A stretch of DNA of 64,000 bases from Beggiatoa alba B18LD (GTDB taxonomy: Bacteria; Pseudomonadota; Gammaproteobacteria; Beggiatoales; Beggiatoaceae). The position numbers and the translations under genes were made by a program. This document shows, in pieces, positions 9,023-16,992 of this stretch. The notes beneath the pieces are model-generated. The model was not told the DNA's origin and made no database searches. It worked only from the letters and a program-made list of their open reading frames with translations. The stretch lies in assembly GCF_000245015.1 (NCBI RefSeq), contig NZ_JH600070.1, positions 2,835,411-2,899,410 on the forward strand, written 5' to 3'. Positions within the stretch are counted from its first letter, which is position 1. The number at the start of each line of letters is the position of its first letter.

Positions 9023-10024
9023 ATGACAAAAAGACACATCATTATCTACCTAACAACTGCCCTCATAAGCCTTGCCAGCACCAGCTACGCAGCAGACACC
9101 CCAGAGCCTGCCCCTGCTAGCCCTGAAGAAACAACCCCCAAAGCCAGCCTACACAGCACAACTGGCAACACAAACATTCCCGTTACCGAACCCAGTGCCC
9201 AAGAAGCACCAGAAACCCAACTCGCCCCCGACAACAAAGAAAGCAAACGAGTCAAACGGATTAAAAACGAAAACAAAAAACCCGCTACCGAAACTGCCGA
9301 AGCCACCACAGAACCTAAAACAACAGAAACAACCGCCCCCACAACGGCTGAAAAATCTGCCCCAGAAGCAGAAAAAACCACCGTCAAAGAATCCGCCCCC
9401 ACGCCAGAAATTAGCAACAAACTCACTGCCAAACCAGAAGACACAACCCCCGTTGCGGAAAAATCAACACAACCCAACACAGACAAAACCCCCAGCGAAC
9501 CCCCAAAACCAGACACCGCTGATGCAAAACCAACCGAAGCCCCAGCCGATAAACCTATAGAAAAAGCTGAAAAACCCGTTGCTGACACAAAAGAAGACAA
9601 GACGGACAATGACGCAGACAAAATGAAAGCAACCGCCGATACAAACACAGAAAAAGCGATTGCTGAAGATGATGGCGATGAAGACCCAAAAACCGACAAA
9701 GTTGCGACCAAACCCGCCAGCACCAAAAAAACCGTTGCTACAAAACCAGCTAAAGCAAACACCAAAGCCAACGCGAAAACCAGCACCAGCGCGAAAAAAC
9801 CCACAACAACACGCAACAACACAGTAACAACCAAAGCCAAAAGCACCGCCAAACCTGCAAAAACAACCACAAAAACCAACACCACCAAAAAACCCACAAC
9901 CAAAACCATCGCGAAAAAACCCGCAAAAACCACCAACCCCGTAAAAGCCACCGCCAAAGCGACTACCAAACCTCAAGCAAGAATAAATAAAAATAAAACC
10001 AAAACCGTCGCTAAAACTAAATAA
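9023..10024 (+). CDS. Secreted low-complexity Lys/Thr/Ala/Pro-rich protein
   Basis: 333 residues. The N-terminus is a clear signal peptide (MTKRHIIIYLTTALISLASTSYA, cleavage before ADTPEP). The rest is low complexity: an acidic Pro/Glu/Thr-rich middle (residues about 25-230) and a strongly basic tail of KPAKTT, TKTNTTKK and AKPAKA-type repeats reminiscent of histone H1 tails. Such tails bind polyanions, but the signal peptide places the protein outside the cytoplasm, so a cell-wall, matrix or LPS-binding role is more plausible than chromatin. Because stops are rare in this A/C-rich sequence, other frames and the opposite strand are also open over hundreds of bases; only this frame has a start with a signal peptide. 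A strong terminator follows at 10045-10078. Function unknown. Confidence 0.65.
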   Translation: MTKRHIIIYLTTALISLASTSYAADTPEPAPASPEETTPKASLHSTTGNTNIPVTEPSAQEAPETQLAPDNKESKRVKRIKNENKKPATETAEATTEPKTTETTAPTTAEKSAPEAEKTTVKESAPTPEISNKLTAKPEDTTPVAEKSTQPNTDKTPSEPPKPDTADAKPTEAPADKPIEKAEKPVADTKEDKTDNDADKMKATADTNTEKAIAEDDGDEDPKTDKVATKPASTKKTVATKPAKANTKANAKTSTSAKKPTTTRNNTVTTKAKSTAKPAKTTTKTNTTKKPTTKTIAKKPAKTTNPVKATAKATTKPQARINKNKTKTVAKTK

Positions 10025-10044
10025 ACCCACCTAACACCCATAAA

Positions 10045-10078
10045 AAAAGGACTGATAGTTATTTCTATCAGTCCTTTT
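10045..10078 (+). terminator. Intrinsic terminator after the Lys/Thr-rich gene
   Basis: Perfect 14-bp stem (AAAAGGACTGATAG / CTATCAGTCCTTTT) with a 6-nt TTATTT loop, 20 bases after the stop at 10024. It has A- and T-tracts on both sides, so it could also act on the minus strand for the NACHT gene ending at 10139. Confidence 0.8.
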
Positions 10079-10084
10079 CCCCAC

Positions 10085-10121
10085 CGCAGGACTGGCAGTC
10101 CTTTGAGGACTGCCAGTCCTA
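10085..10121. repeat. Family A core palindrome (doubled), ends missing
   Basis: AGGACTGGCAGTCCT followed by TTG and its exact complement AGGACTGCCAGTCCT, giving a 15-bp hairpin. The same doubled core occurs in copy A2 at about 21788-21820. The TA-flanked ends of family A are not recognisable here. Confidence 0.6.
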
Positions 10122-10138
10122 AAATCCAAACCTGTGCA

Positions 10139-13099
10139 TTAAAACAAGGTTTCCCCCGCTTTAAGTCGCAACTCAGGCATAAACTCGTCTAATTCGCTTA
10201 ATTCAAGACGACATAAACCCACGGCATACCAAAAGTTACCCTGTATATTCCCCCCATAGTTATACCGCCCTGTTTTTGGAGAATAACTTACCCACCCATC
10301 AAGCAAGCCAATAAACACCGCTAAACATTCCCCTGTTTCCGCATCCCACAAGCGAATCGTGCCATCGGCTGAACCGCTGATAATTTGCTTATCATCATTA
10401 CGCCACGCGACACTCGTTACAACATTTTCATGTCCCTTAAGGATGCGCAGACATTGCCCACTGCCCACGTCCCACACCCGCACGCTGTTGTCCAAAGAGC
10501 CACTGAGCACCTGCGCTCCGTCTCCTCGCCACGCCACACTCGTTACCCAATTCTCATGCCCCGCAAGGATGCGCAGACACTGCCCACTATCTGCCGCCCA
10601 GATTTGAATCACATTGTTGACAGCAACGGCAATGAGGGAATCATCAGGACTAAAGCAAACAGATTGATACATACCACCCATTGCGAACATGGGTTCGGGG
10701 TTTAGCTCATAGGGATTAAGCGACGGTAGCGCAATACCAAAGGAAGAATTTAAGAGAGGTAATTCTGGCGGGTTAATAAATAGCAGTTTTGCCCATCGCC
10801 ATGAGCGGGCGGAGAAATTGACCTGATGCACCGTCGCACCTAATAGGCTGACCTCGTCGCATATTGCATCGGTAAAATTGGCGTTGCTTAAATCGGTTTT
10901 GGTGAAATCGGCGTTTTTTAACGTAGCATCGCTAAAATTAGCATGTTGAAGAATGGCATTTTTAAACAAGGCATCGGTTAAATCCGCATCACTAAAATTG
11001 GCGTTGCTTAAATCGGTTTTAGTGAAATCGGCATTTTTTAGCGTGGCATTGCTGAAATTAACATGATACAAAATTGCATTTTTAAATAAAGCATCAGTTA
11101 AATCCGCGCCACTAAAATCAGCATAACGTAAATCTTGCCCTGAAAAATCTTGTCCGCGTAAATTTTGCCCGCGACGGTCAAGGCTATTACGTTGATTATT
11201 CTTTAATTGCTTTAGAATGCTATCGGCATTGTTTTGTATTATTGATGCAACTCCGCGCTGTTTAATGATTCTGCTAGCCCATTTTGTAGCCTGCTCACGC
11301 CCAGCTAAATCTACAAAAAACTGGCTCATCAATGCCGACATCTGTCGTTTTTCTAACAAAGGAATTGCTTTAACAGTGGGATTCCCTAAAGTTAAAATTT
11401 TTTGCCATAGAGAAACTGTTTCTTGTGTTTGCTCGCTTAATTGTCTCACTGCCATTTTAGCCACCAGCCACTCCATGACTGACTGATGAATAAAACCGAA
11501 TTGCCCTTCATTATCCCGAATTAACAACGTGCCTGAACACAATTGTTGTTTAGCAATCCCAAACTCTAACAACAAACCCAGTTCCTTATGGATTTGTTGC
11601 GTAACACCATCAAGCTCATGGATATCTACGGTTTTAGCAGTACGTTCCCACAAATGCAGGGCTAATTTTTCTACCGCTTGCCAACGTTGCTCAAGCTTTA
11701 AATCATCGTGATAACCTGTTTTAACCCGTTTTTGTTCTCCTTCTAGCCAACGGGTTAATATCATTTCATACACTTTTGCGGCGGTAATTTCGCCATCTTG
11801 TTGTTGAGCTTGACGCAAATCAGCTTCAGGCAATTCCACAATAAAACTTAACATTCGAGGATTTTTGGATAAGCCCATTAAATCTTTTATATCATTTAAT
11901 AATCTGTAAAAACTGCGGGCTTTTTGTACATCTTCAAATTTTCTATGTAAAAATTTATCAATTTGCGCATTATCAAACTTCTGCAAATATAAAATTTCCT
12001 GTCCTCTCACCCGTTCAACGGCTTCTAACAATTTCAATTTTATTTGCTTTTCATTGATAAAATGCTCTTTGCGCGAGCTAACAATTACTTTTGCATAATC
12101 TCCCCGCGCAGCGTCTAATAAGGTCTCAAAATGTTCTAACACACGGTCATAAGAAACCCGCAAAGCTAACTCATCAAAGCCATCAAACAACAGCACAATT
12201 TTGCCTTGTGCCAACATATAGCGGAATTTTTTTGCATCATAGCCCGCTTCTTTTGCCAACTGTTGCGCGACTAATTTATCTAAATCGTTGGTTTTCTCTA
12301 ATTGACGCATTTCCAGCAATAAAGGCAATAACGTGGTATGTGTATTTTCTGTATTTAAAGCTTCCCCCATCCGTCGCGCTAATTCACGCAATAAAAACGT
12401 TTTTCCTGCGCCAAACTCGCCCAATATCACAATAAAGCGTGGATTAGGTTCAGCTATCCATTGTTGCAAAGTAGATAAAGCATCTAATTTATTTTGTTGT
12501 CCGCTTTTTTCCTGTGTAAAACATTGTTCTATATATAAAGCAGGGGGATAAATACGACTATTTGCTAATTCTAAAGTTTGCTGTTGTACATATGGCACAA
12601 GGTTGAGGAGTAAATTTTGATATTCCGCAAAATGCCACAAACGAATACGTTGTTTTTTAGCGTCTTCTACTAAATGACTCTCTGCAAAGTCACCCCGATA
12701 AATTAAATAAGAATCGATATAAGGATTTTCGGCACGATAGTCTGCTAATACCTGCGTTTCAAAAGCTTTTACGACTGCAGCCGTTATTGATTGTTCACAA
12801 ACCCCAATAGGATAGCGATATAACAAGCCTTCTTTTTCAGTTACAACATCAAGATAAGAAAAATCTTTATTAATCTGCTTAATTTTTACCTGCTCGCCTT
12901 CCCGCATTTTACAAGCCTGTGCAACACGGGTGAGAAAGTCATTTGAGTACGAATCATCATTAACAAGCTTTAATTGTTGTTTTAGCTCTTCAATTTCATG
13001 TTTTAACTTAAATTTTTCATTAGCATCAATTGCTAAAGTCAATGCTTTTTCTAACTCGTTAATTTTTTCCAGTATTAATGCCTTGTTTTCTTTGTTCAT
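10139..13099 (-). CDS. NACHT NTPase with pentapeptide repeats and WD40 repeats
   Basis: 986 residues, STAND-type signalling ATPase. In order: N-terminal coiled coil (5-50); a possible restriction-nuclease-like segment (about 85-170); NACHT domain with Walker A GEFGAGKT (227-234) and Walker B VLLFDGFDEL (302-311); helical region with FIHQSVMEWLVAKMA; pentapeptide repeats A(D/N)(F/L) from about 640 to 760, including a 40-residue tandem duplication encoded by a 120-bp repeat; two to three WD40 repeats (GHENWVTSVAWRGDG, SGSLDNSVRVWD) and a conserved-looking tail. Related bacterial NACHT proteins act in anti-phage defence or other signalling, oligomerising when repeats bind a trigger. AAGGAGT precedes the ATG. 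It is monocistronic and has no obvious effector gene beside it, so the effector would have to be in the N-terminus. Confidence 0.85.
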   Translation of the reverse strand: MNKENKALILEKINELEKALTLAIDANEKFKLKHEIEELKQQLKLVNDDSYSNDFLTRVAQACKMREGEQVKIKQINKDFSYLDVVTEKEGLLYRYPIGVCEQSITAAVVKAFETQVLADYRAENPYIDSYLIYRGDFAESHLVEDAKKQRIRLWHFAEYQNLLLNLVPYVQQQTLELANSRIYPPALYIEQCFTQEKSGQQNKLDALSTLQQWIAEPNPRFIVILGEFGAGKTFLLRELARRMGEALNTENTHTTLLPLLLEMRQLEKTNDLDKLVAQQLAKEAGYDAKKFRYMLAQGKIVLLFDGFDELALRVSYDRVLEHFETLLDAARGDYAKVIVSSRKEHFINEKQIKLKLLEAVERVRGQEILYLQKFDNAQIDKFLHRKFEDVQKARSFYRLLNDIKDLMGLSKNPRMLSFIVELPEADLRQAQQQDGEITAAKVYEMILTRWLEGEQKRVKTGYHDDLKLEQRWQAVEKLALHLWERTAKTVDIHELDGVTQQIHKELGLLLEFGIAKQQLCSGTLLIRDNEGQFGFIHQSVMEWLVAKMAVRQLSEQTQETVSLWQKILTLGNPTVKAIPLLEKRQMSALMSQFFVDLAGREQATKWASRIIKQRGVASIIQNNADSILKQLKNNQRNSLDRRGQNLRGQDFSGQDLRYADFSGADLTDALFKNAILYHVNFSNATLKNADFTKTDLSNANFSDADLTDALFKNAILQHANFSDATLKNADFTKTDLSNANFTDAICDEVSLLGATVHQVNFSARSWRWAKLLFINPPELPLLNSSFGIALPSLNPYELNPEPMFAMGGMYQSVCFSPDDSLIAVAVNNVIQIWAADSGQCLRILAGHENWVTSVAWRGDGAQVLSGSLDNSVRVWDVGSGQCLRILKGHENVVTSVAWRNDDKQIISGSADGTIRLWDAETGECLAVFIGLLDGWVSYSPKTGRYNYGGNIQGNFWYAVGLCRLELSELDEFMPELRLKAGETLF
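10874..11113 (-). repeat. 120-bp tandem duplication inside the NACHT gene
   Basis: Two adjacent 120-bp units (10874-10993 and 10994-11113) with only scattered differences. Each encodes one 40-residue block of pentapeptide repeats (with DALFKNAIL and NADFTKTDLSNANF). The in-frame duplication lengthens the right-handed beta-helix by two turns. High DNA identity suggests a recent or gene-conversion-maintained expansion. Confidence 0.85.
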
Positions 13100-13172
13100 T
13101 ATTTTGACTCCTTATATAAATTTTTGTTTATTCTGCGCATCAATCCCAAAAAAAGAAAGGGATACAGGCAAT

Positions 13173-13232
13173 ATTTCTTTTAAAAAGACAACAAAAAACC
13201 TGCTAGGTTTTCAAAACCTAGCAGGTTTATGT
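13173..13232. repeat. Family B fragment, copy B2
   Basis: Keeps the inner left part TTTCTTTTAAAAAGACAAC and the CTAGG palindrome (ACCTGCTAGGTTTT C AAAACCTAGCAGGT). The outer ends and the CAGAATT units are absent. Lies between the CHRD gene stop and the NACHT start and may act as a terminator for the CHRD gene. Confidence 0.6.
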
Positions 13233-13257
13233 GTTATCTATAAAATCTCATTGAATA

Positions 13258-14562
13258 CTATTTCACTTCCTCAATGGTTTTTAACTCAAATAACCAACTC
13301 ATTGAATCAGTGCGGATTAAATCTGCTTTATACGTTGCGGTTTTCCCGTCTGAATCTAATACATCAATTGCTGGAACAGTCAACTGTGCATTTTCATAAC
13401 TCGCACGGTCAACCCGTGGCAGGGGTGCTTTCAATACCCCGCGAATTTCTCCATAAAACGCATTTTCAACTGAATGAACATTGAAATATAACGCATTTTT
13501 ACGGGCTAAGGCTTCTAATCCTGCAATGGTATAAACCTGTCCAACTTGTCCATAATCATTCGGACATCCTTCAGGCAAGGGCAAGGTAAAAGACGCGGCT
13601 AAATCGGGCGGTGGTGGGGCTTGTTTCACAAAAACAATATCGTCATTGGTCAATGTCACCGATAATTTACCGTCGACAAATTTACTGGCTACATCGCCAA
13701 AATGAATGATGTAAGGGCCTAAAACATTCGGCGTTCCACAATGCAAATGAATGGCAGTAATTTGGCTGGTGTCAAAATCACGAATCGTCAATTCAACTTG
13801 TGCCGAACTCATATCTTGTTTAAAACGAAGTGTACCCGTACCGCTGGCAACAGAGCCACTCGCTTCGCCTAATTCTTGTTCTGGGCTTAAATTCGCGGTG
13901 TATTCATTATAACTATCTGTGCCATAAGTAACATTTTCTGCCGTTGGTGTGGCTTTATATTGGGTTAAGGGGTAAAGTTGCCCGCGAATTTCGCCATAAA
14001 AAGCATGTTCCGCTGTGTGCAAATTGAAATATAACAACCCTTTTTCCGCTAACCATGCTAAACCTGCGACGGTATAAACTTGCCCTAGTTGTCCATAATC
14101 ATTGGGGCATCCTTCAGGCAAAGGGAGCGTAAAACTTTGACCAATAGGGGGAGTAGGCGGGGGCATGGTGACAAAAACAATATTGCTATTGGTAATTGTC
14201 GCGGAAAAATGTCCATCGACAAAAGTGTCTGTAAACGCGCCAAAATCCGCCAAATTGGTCACGATGGGGCCTAACACATTCGGTGAACCACAATGAATGT
14301 GAAATGCTGTAACTTGATTCATATCAACATTTTTTAAGAAAATTTCTAATTTCGCGTTACTTAAATCATCGGCAAAACTTAAACGTCCGTATCCTTGCGC
14401 TTGCGAATTGTTCGCCTCGCCTAATTCTTGCGCTGGACTTAAAAATGCTTCGTATTCAGTAACGGTATTTACTCCAAAAACGGTGGCTTGTGCATAAAAC
14501 GAGTGTAGCCCAGCCGTTAGCCCAGTCAGTAGTAAAAATATTAATCGAGTCATTCTGTTCAT
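13258..14562 (-). CDS. Exported protein with two CHRD domains
   Basis: 434 residues with a signal peptide (MNRMTRLIFLLLTGLTAGLHSFYAQA). Two tandem CHRD domains follow, at about 35-200 and 210-370. Each opens with EYEAFLSPAQELGEA / EYTANLSPEQELGEA and contains FHIHCGSPNVLGP / IHLHCGTPNVLGP and a closing FYGEIRGQLYP / FYGEIRGVLKAP. CHRD domains were named from the BMP antagonist chordin and are common in bacterial extracellular proteins; their bacterial function is not established. The His/Cys motif looks suited to structure or metal binding. The C-terminal 60 residues are unique. Good AGGAGC site upstream of the ATG. No operon partner. Confidence 0.85.
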   Translation of the reverse strand: MNRMTRLIFLLLTGLTAGLHSFYAQATVFGVNTVTEYEAFLSPAQELGEANNSQAQGYGRLSFADDLSNAKLEIFLKNVDMNQVTAFHIHCGSPNVLGPIVTNLADFGAFTDTFVDGHFSATITNSNIVFVTMPPPTPPIGQSFTLPLPEGCPNDYGQLGQVYTVAGLAWLAEKGLLYFNLHTAEHAFYGEIRGQLYPLTQYKATPTAENVTYGTDSYNEYTANLSPEQELGEASGSVASGTGTLRFKQDMSSAQVELTIRDFDTSQITAIHLHCGTPNVLGPYIIHFGDVASKFVDGKLSVTLTNDDIVFVKQAPPPPDLAASFTLPLPEGCPNDYGQVGQVYTIAGLEALARKNALYFNVHSVENAFYGEIRGVLKAPLPRVDRASYENAQLTVPAIDVLDSDGKTATYKADLIRTDSMSWLFELKTIEEVK

Positions 14563-14961
14563 TAAAGAAAGCTCCTACAAACTTACTTTTATTAATAAGG
14601 GATTATCAAGCGGGTTTGTTTATCAAGCGTCTTGCCCGCCAAGTTCTATACTAGCCCAAAGATTAAAAAAAAGTCATGATTAATCGTGAGAAATTAATTA
14701 ACCTCAGTATTACGAAAAAGAGGTTAAATAAAAAAGGGTTGAAAAATATCTTGAAAATTTGAGTTGTTAACTCATTTAGGATGAGGATAAGACATCAAAG
14801 AGGGCTTATTAACCTTCCAAGAGTAGGTAGCCCGAGTATCTGTGGAACATAGTGTGTATAAAATCTTTTGAAGTATTATACCTTTAGGAAGCGGTCATAG
14901 ATATTTAGATTTTACCGCTAATAGCATGTTTTATTAAGGTATTCTGGTTAGTTTATTGTAT
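14563..14961. other. 399-bp gap with no recognised feature
   Basis: AT-rich DNA between the CHRD gene start and the end of the ptuB-like gene. No reading frame with a credible start, no tRNA-like fold and none of the dispersed A or B repeats were seen. It must hold the promoter of the CHRD gene, but no convincing -35/-10 pair stands out. Confidence 0.5.
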
Positions 14962-15642
14962 TCAAGAATCACCAAAAAATTGGCGTGACAAACTGAAAAA
15001 AGGATAAAGTCTGTTACTTATGGGTTCTAATTGAATCTTTTTAAGGTCTTCGATAGACCAATTTTTTTGCTCATGCTCTTTCCATATTTTCTCTAATTCA
15101 TCCCAATATTGTTGCCTTAAATTGACTAAGAGATGAGAGTTTAAATTAAGTATATCAATAGTATAAATTGCTTTCGCTTTTTCCACATCGCTTAATTGCA
15201 AAGCAGGAACAACACGACCATCAGATGTATAACAAAAATAATTCGCACAATCCACTTGATGACAAGAGATAAATAAATCAGGGTCATAATGACCTAATTT
15301 ATAATGCCCGCCAAATAATTCCTCTCTTTGATAAGATTTTAAATCCTCAGCACTGAATGCACTGACTGCTAAATTTTGATAATCAAATGTACGGGTTGGA
15401 TATAAACTTTTAGGCTGAACATGTTCAATATGATAATCATACGCATCTGAGCTACAATGTTCTAATTTAACTTCAGAATAACAACACAAAAAATTTTGTT
15501 CGTCTAATAAACACTGACAAACTACATCTTTATATCCAAAACTACTCCAACGACTTGTTGCTGAATCTTTATCACTAGGAGGATTTTTATTTGCTTCGTT
15601 CAGATGATATTCTCCAAATTGCCTTTTTAAAATATATCTCAT
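14962..15642 (-). CDS. ptuB: HNH endonuclease of Septu/retron type (PtuB-like)
   Basis: 226 residues. The centre carries an HNH-type site: CCYSEVKLE (about residues 53-61), YHIEHVQPKSLYP with the His-x-x-His pair, and FDYQNLAVS providing the Asn. A second Cys set (ISCHQVDCANYFC) may bind zinc. The overall layout matches the TIGR02646 family (HNH proteins of Septu and some retron systems). Its ATG overlaps the stop of the ATPase gene by four bases (ATGA), so the two are translationally coupled. In Septu the ATPase PtuA assembles with PtuB, which cleaves nucleic acid on phage infection. No reverse transcriptase or msr-msd is nearby, so this is a Septu-like pair and not a retron. Confidence 0.8.
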   Translation of the reverse strand: MRYILKRQFGEYHLNEANKNPPSDKDSATSRWSSFGYKDVVCQCLLDEQNFLCCYSEVKLEHCSSDAYDYHIEHVQPKSLYPTRTFDYQNLAVSAFSAEDLKSYQREELFGGHYKLGHYDPDLFISCHQVDCANYFCYTSDGRVVPALQLSDVEKAKAIYTIDILNLNSHLLVNLRQQYWDELEKIWKEHEQKNWSIEDLKKIQLEPISNRLYPFFSLSRQFFGDS

Positions 15643-16970
15643 TTTTTTAAGCGTTGTTGTCTTTCAATACTACGTTGTAAACGTTGTAATTGAGGATGTG
15701 TTTTACCCAGTAATGTTTCTAATTTTTGCTGTAACTCTTTTGCCTCTGACGTTTCATAACACCCTTGGTCGACCAATTCTGTTAAGCGTTGCAAATCTAC
15801 TTTTTCTTTAACAGGCGGTTGTGGATCAACAAACATCACTCCCTGCAAAACGCTTTGACTAGGTTCACCATAAGTCATCCCCAGCGGAATGCTTGCAATA
15901 AGCTCTCTGTTCACATTTTCGCCAATCACGCGAATTTGCTCCTGTTTAACTGTGCTTAAAACCTGCGGGCTATGGGTTGTAACAATAAATTGAATCAACG
16001 GAAAAACCTTGCGTAAGTTATCAATGACATATTGTTGCCATTCAGGATGCAAATGCAAGTCAATCTCATCAACCAACACAATCCCCTGTGTTTTAAGCGT
16101 TGCCTCCTCCCCCCAAAAACCATTTAAACGGACACAACGAAACGCCAAATCAGCAACGAGTGCAATCATGGCGCGTAAACCATCGCTCAATAAACTAATC
16201 GGTAAATCGCCTGTTTCAGAATGCAAGCCAGTCATTGCTAGCTCTTCTAGTTCTAAATCATAATGAAAATTATCCCATCCCTCTTTTTTTAACACCTGAT
16301 TAACAGCGTTTTCAACGGTTTTTAATCGGATTGCAATACTGGTTTCTTTTTCAGCACGCGCTTGCTGTTGTAATTCGGCATAAGTTGCTTTAGCCATCCA
16401 CTGCTGAACTTGGACAAAATTTGAAACAGGTGATAAACAATCTTCATAACCAATGGTTCTACTTTCACTTAATACATGTTCACGCGCCATATTTTTGTGA
16501 GTTTTCCACAAACGTCCAGAACCATAATAAGCAATGACAGGCAAAGGTTCAGTTTGTCCTTCTCTCACTTTTTGTTGCAACTCCTTACCATAAGAACTTA
16601 TTTCACTTGCATCTTTAATCGTTGTTTTATTTTTTTTCCCTGTTAACTCTCTAAATCCTTTTAATAAAGGCTCATCGAATTCTGCATAGACGTGTACAGG
16701 ATACTGCTGGGTTCGTTCAGCATAAAAATCAGATGAAAAATCCGAAGAAAACCCATTTTTTGTATAACGAGCATCACTTTGCGCAAGATGGCAGGCTTTG
16801 CCAAAATCGAAAGCCCCGACAAAAGTCCCTAATGCAATCGTAACCGCATCTAATATGCTGGTTTTTCCCTGCCCATTACGGGCTGTTATAACAGTCAGTT
16901 GTTGATTAAAAGTGATTTCAAAATTCTGAAATTGCCGAAAATTTTTTAATCTCAATGTTTTTATAAACAC
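15639..16970 (-). CDS. ptuA: AAA/ABC-type ATPase of Septu-like system (PtuA-like)
   Basis: 443 residues. It opens like RecF/OLD-type ATPases (FIKTLRLKNFRQF), with Walker A RNGQGKTS near 31-38, a signature-like LLSDGLRAMIALV near 257, and Walker B with D-loop LVDEIDLHLHP followed by VTTHSPQVLSTV. The partner HNH gene overlaps its stop by four bases. It starts at a GTG with AGGGGGA close upstream; no upstream in-frame ATG exists. Only 22 bases separate it from the stop of the large hybrid histidine kinase on the same strand, so all three may be one transcript. It is somewhat shorter than the first described PtuA proteins. Defence function is inferred from the pair, not shown. Confidence 0.8.
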   Translation of the reverse strand: MFIKTLRLKNFRQFQNFEITFNQQLTVITARNGQGKTSILDAVTIALGTFVGAFDFGKACHLAQSDARYTKNGFSSDFSSDFYAERTQQYPVHVYAEFDEPLLKGFRELTGKKNKTTIKDASEISSYGKELQQKVREGQTEPLPVIAYYGSGRLWKTHKNMAREHVLSESRTIGYEDCLSPVSNFVQVQQWMAKATYAELQQQARAEKETSIAIRLKTVENAVNQVLKKEGWDNFHYDLELEELAMTGLHSETGDLPISLLSDGLRAMIALVADLAFRCVRLNGFWGEEATLKTQGIVLVDEIDLHLHPEWQQYVIDNLRKVFPLIQFIVTTHSPQVLSTVKQEQIRVIGENVNRELIASIPLGMTYGEPSQSVLQGVMFVDPQPPVKEKVDLQRLTELVDQGCYETSEAKELQQKLETLLGKTHPQLQRLQRSIERQQRLKK

Positions 16971-16992
16971 ACATCCCCCTTATCAGCACAAA

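Noticed and set aside
9085..9969. Long antisense reading frame (294 codons) over the Lys/Thr-rich gene, with two further open frames
   Set aside because: Translation is a monotonous Val/Ala/Gly/Ser or Gly/Phe/Cys run produced by complementary low-complexity DNA. The forward frame has a signal peptide and sensible start.
14962..16970. Retron system
   Set aside because: The HNH and ATPase genes resemble retron accessory genes, but no reverse transcriptase or msr-msd sequence is adjacent; Septu-like is the simpler call.
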